Shown in pieces: positions 60,797 to 64,000 of a stretch of DNA of 64,000 bases. The notes beneath the pieces are model-generated. The model saw only the letters and a program-made list of their open reading frames with translations. It searched no databases and was not told the origin of the DNA. The position numbers and the translations under genes were made by a program. Numbering within the stretch: position 1 is the first letter of the stretch; each line of letters opens with the position of its first letter. This DNA comes from Ovis canadensis (taxonomy: Eukaryota > Chordata > Mammalia > Artiodactyla > Bovidae): NCBI RefSeq assembly GCF_042477335.2, contig NC_091255.1:26638501-26702500 (forward strand), in the 5' to 3' direction.

Positions 60797-61774
60797 CCAT
60801 GACTCATTTCTATAGTTTCTTCACTGGCTCATGGCCCAATATGTAGACCCAGACACACATCCAAGTTTCTCTAGATTCAAATCCTGGCTCTGTCACGTCC
60901 AAATTCTATGACCCTGGATGAGTCGTTTAAGCTCCAGCCTCTGTTTCCTCAGCCATAAAATTGAGAAAATAATAGTATTATATCTAGTTCAACTGACTAT
61001 CCTATATGACATGTATTGTGCACGATTTTATGTAAAATACCATTTGTCCCAGGTCCCGGACATAAGTGTTTAATAAATCTTAGCTATTTTGATGGTGGGG
61101 ACAGTGACTAGCACTCTGGAAATGTTTGTTGAATAAATTGCAGCTTTGCTCATGCACAGACAGAAAGGTGCAATGGCTTTTCTTCCTCCTCTTGTGATCC
61201 CCAGCCTCCTGTCAAGAACTTCTTACAACACATGCCCATCTTCCAGCCCTGACTCAATGTGGCCCCAGACTGGGAAGCTTTGAAATGCTCAAGTTTCCTT
61301 CTTGGCAGCTTGAGTAGGTTTGCCCTGAAGGTGCAGTAGCTTCTTCCCAGGAACCAACTTCCTGGGGCTTGATTGATGTTTCCAAGTCCAGATGTCCTGA
61401 CTCACCTGGGTTGGCGCCTGCTGAGGGAGTCTATAGGAGCCAGAAATGTGTTCCTTGCCCACAGCCAGGCCCTCTGCAATGCCTTCAGGCCTGCCCCTAA
61501 AGTTAGAGGATTCCATGACACGAAGAAAAAAGGAGGCCCAAATACCCTCTGTCCAAATATTTAAAAGTTGTGAATCAGGCTAACAAAGTGCTAAATGTAT
61601 TCCGTCCTCCTACCCTGACAAATGCACCCTCACCTCATGCGAAGAGTTGACTTATTGGAAGAGACTCTGATGCTGGGAGGGATTGGGGCAGGAGGAGAAG
61701 GGGACGACCGAGGATGAGATGGCTGGATGGCATCACGGACTCGATGGACGTGAGTCTGAGTGAACTCCGGGAGA
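60706..61774. repeat. Tandem duplication, copy 2 (1069 bp)
   Basis: Second copy of the 1069-bp unit, without visible differences in the internal part. Small open frames inside both copies (60220-60447 and 61289-61516 on -, 60304-60495 and 61373-61564 on +) translate identically and look like chance frames. Confidence 0.85.
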
Positions 61775-61863
61775 TGGTGATGGACAGGGAGGCCTGGCGT
61801 GCTGTGATTCATGGGGTCAGAAAGAGTCGGACACGACTGAGCGACTGAACTGAACTGAACTGA
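61633..61863 (+). mobile_element. BovB 3' tail 3
   Basis: Same 5' variants as tail 2, but its own 3' variants (tgctgtgattcatggggtca, ggacacgactgag). Ends ctgaactgaactgaa, followed by unrelated tggcaaggtc. Confidence 0.88.
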
Positions 61864-62099
61864 ATGGCAAGGTCAAAAAGTAGATATGCATACATATGTA
61901 TAAAAAATACATGGACAACGATGTAATTATTATTATTGAAATTAGCAAAACAGTAAATGTGACTGAATTTAACTATAATTGTTTCTGTCTGGATGCTCTA
62001 TAGGTTGGCCAGAGATGTTTCAGCGAATATAATAAAATATTTAAAAATTAAAATTGTTTTAATATATGTTTCCCAATAATTGATTTTGAACATTTAGAA

Positions 62100-62900
62100 G
62101 GAAAATATATTAAAATGAAAAAGTATCCACAAACCCCTGTTATTTAGAACTTTAATGTTTTCCAAACATGTCATTATTTTCTCAGTAAAACATTTACATA
62201 GCTTTTGTTAGATTTATTCATTTCAGTTAATATTTTTGGCATGATTATCTTGTTACTAATTACCTTTTCATTTGTTACTGCCTGTAGAAAGTCACTGACT
62301 TCTGTATATTAACTTTTATTCAGCCACATTGCTAAACTTTTATTACAACTAATAATTTCTCTATAGATGTTTGCGTTTTCCACATAGCAATAATATGTAA
62401 GAATAATAAATGTTTGATTCATTTTTTCCAGTCCTTATACTTTTAGTTCTCTTCTCTTACTCCAATATAATGTTGAATTCAGATATTAGCAGGTATTCTC
62501 TTTTTGGCTTCAAAGAGAAAACATTCAGTGTTTTACAGTAAATAGGATTTTTGTTGTCAATTTTCCATAAATATACTTTAAGAGGTTGAGGAAATTCTAC
62601 TAGCTTTCTAAGGTCTTTAAATATATTTTTAAAATCATGAGTGAATATTTAAATTTATCAAAACTTTCCATTTACTGAGATGATCATATTTTTTTCCTTT
62701 AAATCTTTGAATTATATGAACTGGCCTTTTAACATTAAATAGTCTTGGAGTCCCACAAAAACAAACTTGGTCAAGCTTGTTTTATACATTGCTGGAACTA
62801 GCTTGCTAACTTTCAAAGAAGAGTTTTGTGTCTGTGTTCACCTGTGAAATTGTCTTGTACGTTTTGCGCAGTGTTCGTTTCAGTTTGGGTGTTAATTTTG
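62100..62900 (-). mobile_element. L1 ORF2 relic, antisense
   Basis: Degenerate antisense L1 ORF2 text (ggaactagcttgctaacttt, tttgtgtctgtgttcacctg). Resumes after the CHR SINE. Confidence 0.5.
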
Positions 62901-62904
62901 CTAT

Positions 62905-63220
62905 AATTTTTATTTAGTGTTCTCTGTGCTGGTTCTTCGATGCTGCGCGGGCTTTACTTAGCTGCAGTGAGTGGGACTACTCTCTAGTTGCGGGGCACGG
63001 GCCTCTCATTGAGGTGGCTCCTCTTGCTGTGGAGCATAGGCTCCAGCGTGTGCAGGCTTTAGTAGTTTGTGGCTCCCCTGGCTCTAGAGCACGGGCTCAA
63101 TAGTTGGGGCATAGGGCTTAGTTGCTCCTCGGCATGTGGGATCTTCCCGGGTCAGGGATTGAACCCGTGTCTCCTGCACTGGCAGGCGGATTCACTAGCA
63201 CTGAGCCACCAGGGAAACCC
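62905..63220 (-). mobile_element. CHR-type SINE, antisense, long form
   Basis: gctgtg-type opening, actctctagttgcggggcac, catgtgggatcttcccgggt, attgaacccgtgtctcctgc, gagccaccagggaaaccc. Confidence 0.82.
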
Positions 63221-63224
63221 TGGT

Positions 63225-63815
63225 ATGAATTATAACACCAAAAAAAAAAAAATCGGGAAGTGTTTCCTCATATACTATAATTTAAAGGATTATTATTGGA
63301 GCTTATATATTGGAGTTATTTGATCCTTGAATGATAGTAGTAAAACCATCTGGACCTGGTGTTTTTCTTGTGGTAAGATTTTAATCTACTGATATGATTT
63401 CTTCAATGGTCATAGGGTTAATCAGATTTTAAATTTCTTCTTGAGTCAGCTCATTTTTCTAGGAATTTGTCCATGTGCTTTTAAGTTTTCAAACTTATTA
63501 GCATAAAATTGTGCATAATATTCGCTATCGTTTCAATCTATGTGGCACCTGCAGTTATACGCTATTTTTCATTCCTAATATTATGCCTTCTGTTATTTTT
63601 TTCTTGATTCATGTTGCCAGAGGTTTGTTAGTGTTATTAATCTTTTAAAACAGCATAATTTTTGTTTTGTTGATTCTTCTGTATATGTTTATTTTTCATC
63701 ATTCTGTGTTCTTATTTGTATTATTCCCTTTCTTACAACTTTCTTTGGGTTTCTTCTACTATTAGTTTTTCAATCTTTTTAAAAAAACTTATTATGCAAT
63801 AAAAACATAAAAGTG
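63225..63815 (-). mobile_element. L1 ORF2 relic, antisense, continued
   Basis: taaaaccatctggacctggt, ctttttgtggtaagatttt-like text, caggaatttgtcc-like text and gttgattcttctgtatatg are antisense L1 RT-region landmarks. An A-run at 63240-63251 marks the edge of the SINE insertion. Confidence 0.65.
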
Positions 63816-63821
63816 TACATT

Positions 63822-64000
63822 TCTGCTGCTGCTGCTGCTGCTGCTAAGTCACTTCAGTCATGTCCAACTCTGTGCGACCCTATAGACAGCAGCCCACAAG
63901 ACTCCCCTGTCCCTGGGATTCTCCAGGCAAGAACACCGAGTGGGTTGCTATTTCCCTCTCCAGTGCATGAAAGCGAAAAGTCAAAGTGAAGACATTCAGT
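63822..64000 (-). mobile_element. BOVA2 SINE, antisense, cut by window end
   Basis: Six or seven CTG units, gctaagtcacttcagtcatg, gggattctccaggcaagaac, ccagtgcatgaaagcgaaaa; the second monomer runs off the window. Confidence 0.9.

Noticed and set aside
60220..61564. Identical small open frames in two copies, possibly a duplicated small gene
   Set aside because: They are identical only because the 1069-bp unit is duplicated. No start context, homology or splice pattern supports coding.
34036..64000. Possible miR-193a and miR-365, which lie between RAB11FIP4 and COPRS in human
   Set aside because: I looked for the mature sequences in both orientations and did not see them; they probably lie beyond the window. 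A BLAST of the hairpins would settle it.
34036..64000. 3' end of RAB11FIP4 on the minus strand, expected from synteny
   Set aside because: No exon or conserved C-terminal coding stretch of that family was recognisable.
1..64000. CRISPR arrays, operons, tRNA genes
   Set aside because: Spliced mammalian DNA. The tRNA-like boxes belong to Bov-tA and CHR SINEs, and no free-standing tRNA was seen.

Overview
The window is nuclear DNA from a ruminant, most likely a bovid. The evidence is dense BovB LINEs together with Bov-tA/BOVA2 SINEs (ruminant-specific), CHR-type tRNA-derived SINEs (Cetartiodactyla), and older mammalian L1M, L2, MIR and MaLR relics. The species cannot be fixed by reading alone. 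There are no prokaryotic features. Gene structure is spliced and mammalian.

Two protein-coding genes are visible, both on the + strand. UTP6 (U3 snoRNA-associated protein 6, SSU processome) runs from inside the window start to the stop at 22581. Seventeen coding exons, 2975-22581, keep one reading frame and encode 539 residues. The first ~59 residues of the protein (5' exons) lie upstream of the window. COPRS (coordinator of PRMT5 and differentiation stimulator) starts in a CpG island at 29574 and stops at 33774, with four coding exons, 180 residues, and an AATAAA at 34012. UTP6 next to COPRS matches the human 17q11.2 gene order. The genes work independently: one in nucleolar 18S rRNA processing, one in nuclear PRMT5 targeting.

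Layout: 1-2974 is UTP6 intron made of BovB and L1 pieces. 2975-22581 is UTP6 exons with intronic SINEs and one 2.3 kb composite BovB/Bov-tA insertion (10723-13006). 22582-25514 is the UTP6 3' UTR and L1. 25515-29224 is two BovB copies in inverted orientation. 29330-34035 is the COPRS promoter and gene. 34036-64000 is intergenic, with no recognisable coding gene, and is composed of L2, MIR, L1, MaLR, CHR, Bov-tA and BovB. Its most unusual part is a 1069-bp tandem duplication (59637-61774) whose junction is a hybrid BovB tail, the signature of unequal crossing-over between two BovB elements.

Other points worth a second look: a GC-AG intron in COPRS, a tandem competing splice donor in UTP6, single-TSD evidence for template switching in the composite LINE/SINE, and a GC-rich, CpG-rich segment at 48.9-49.4 kb that no repeat family explains. 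Repeat boundaries are read by eye and are accurate to roughly 5-30 bases unless a target-site duplication (TSD) is given.
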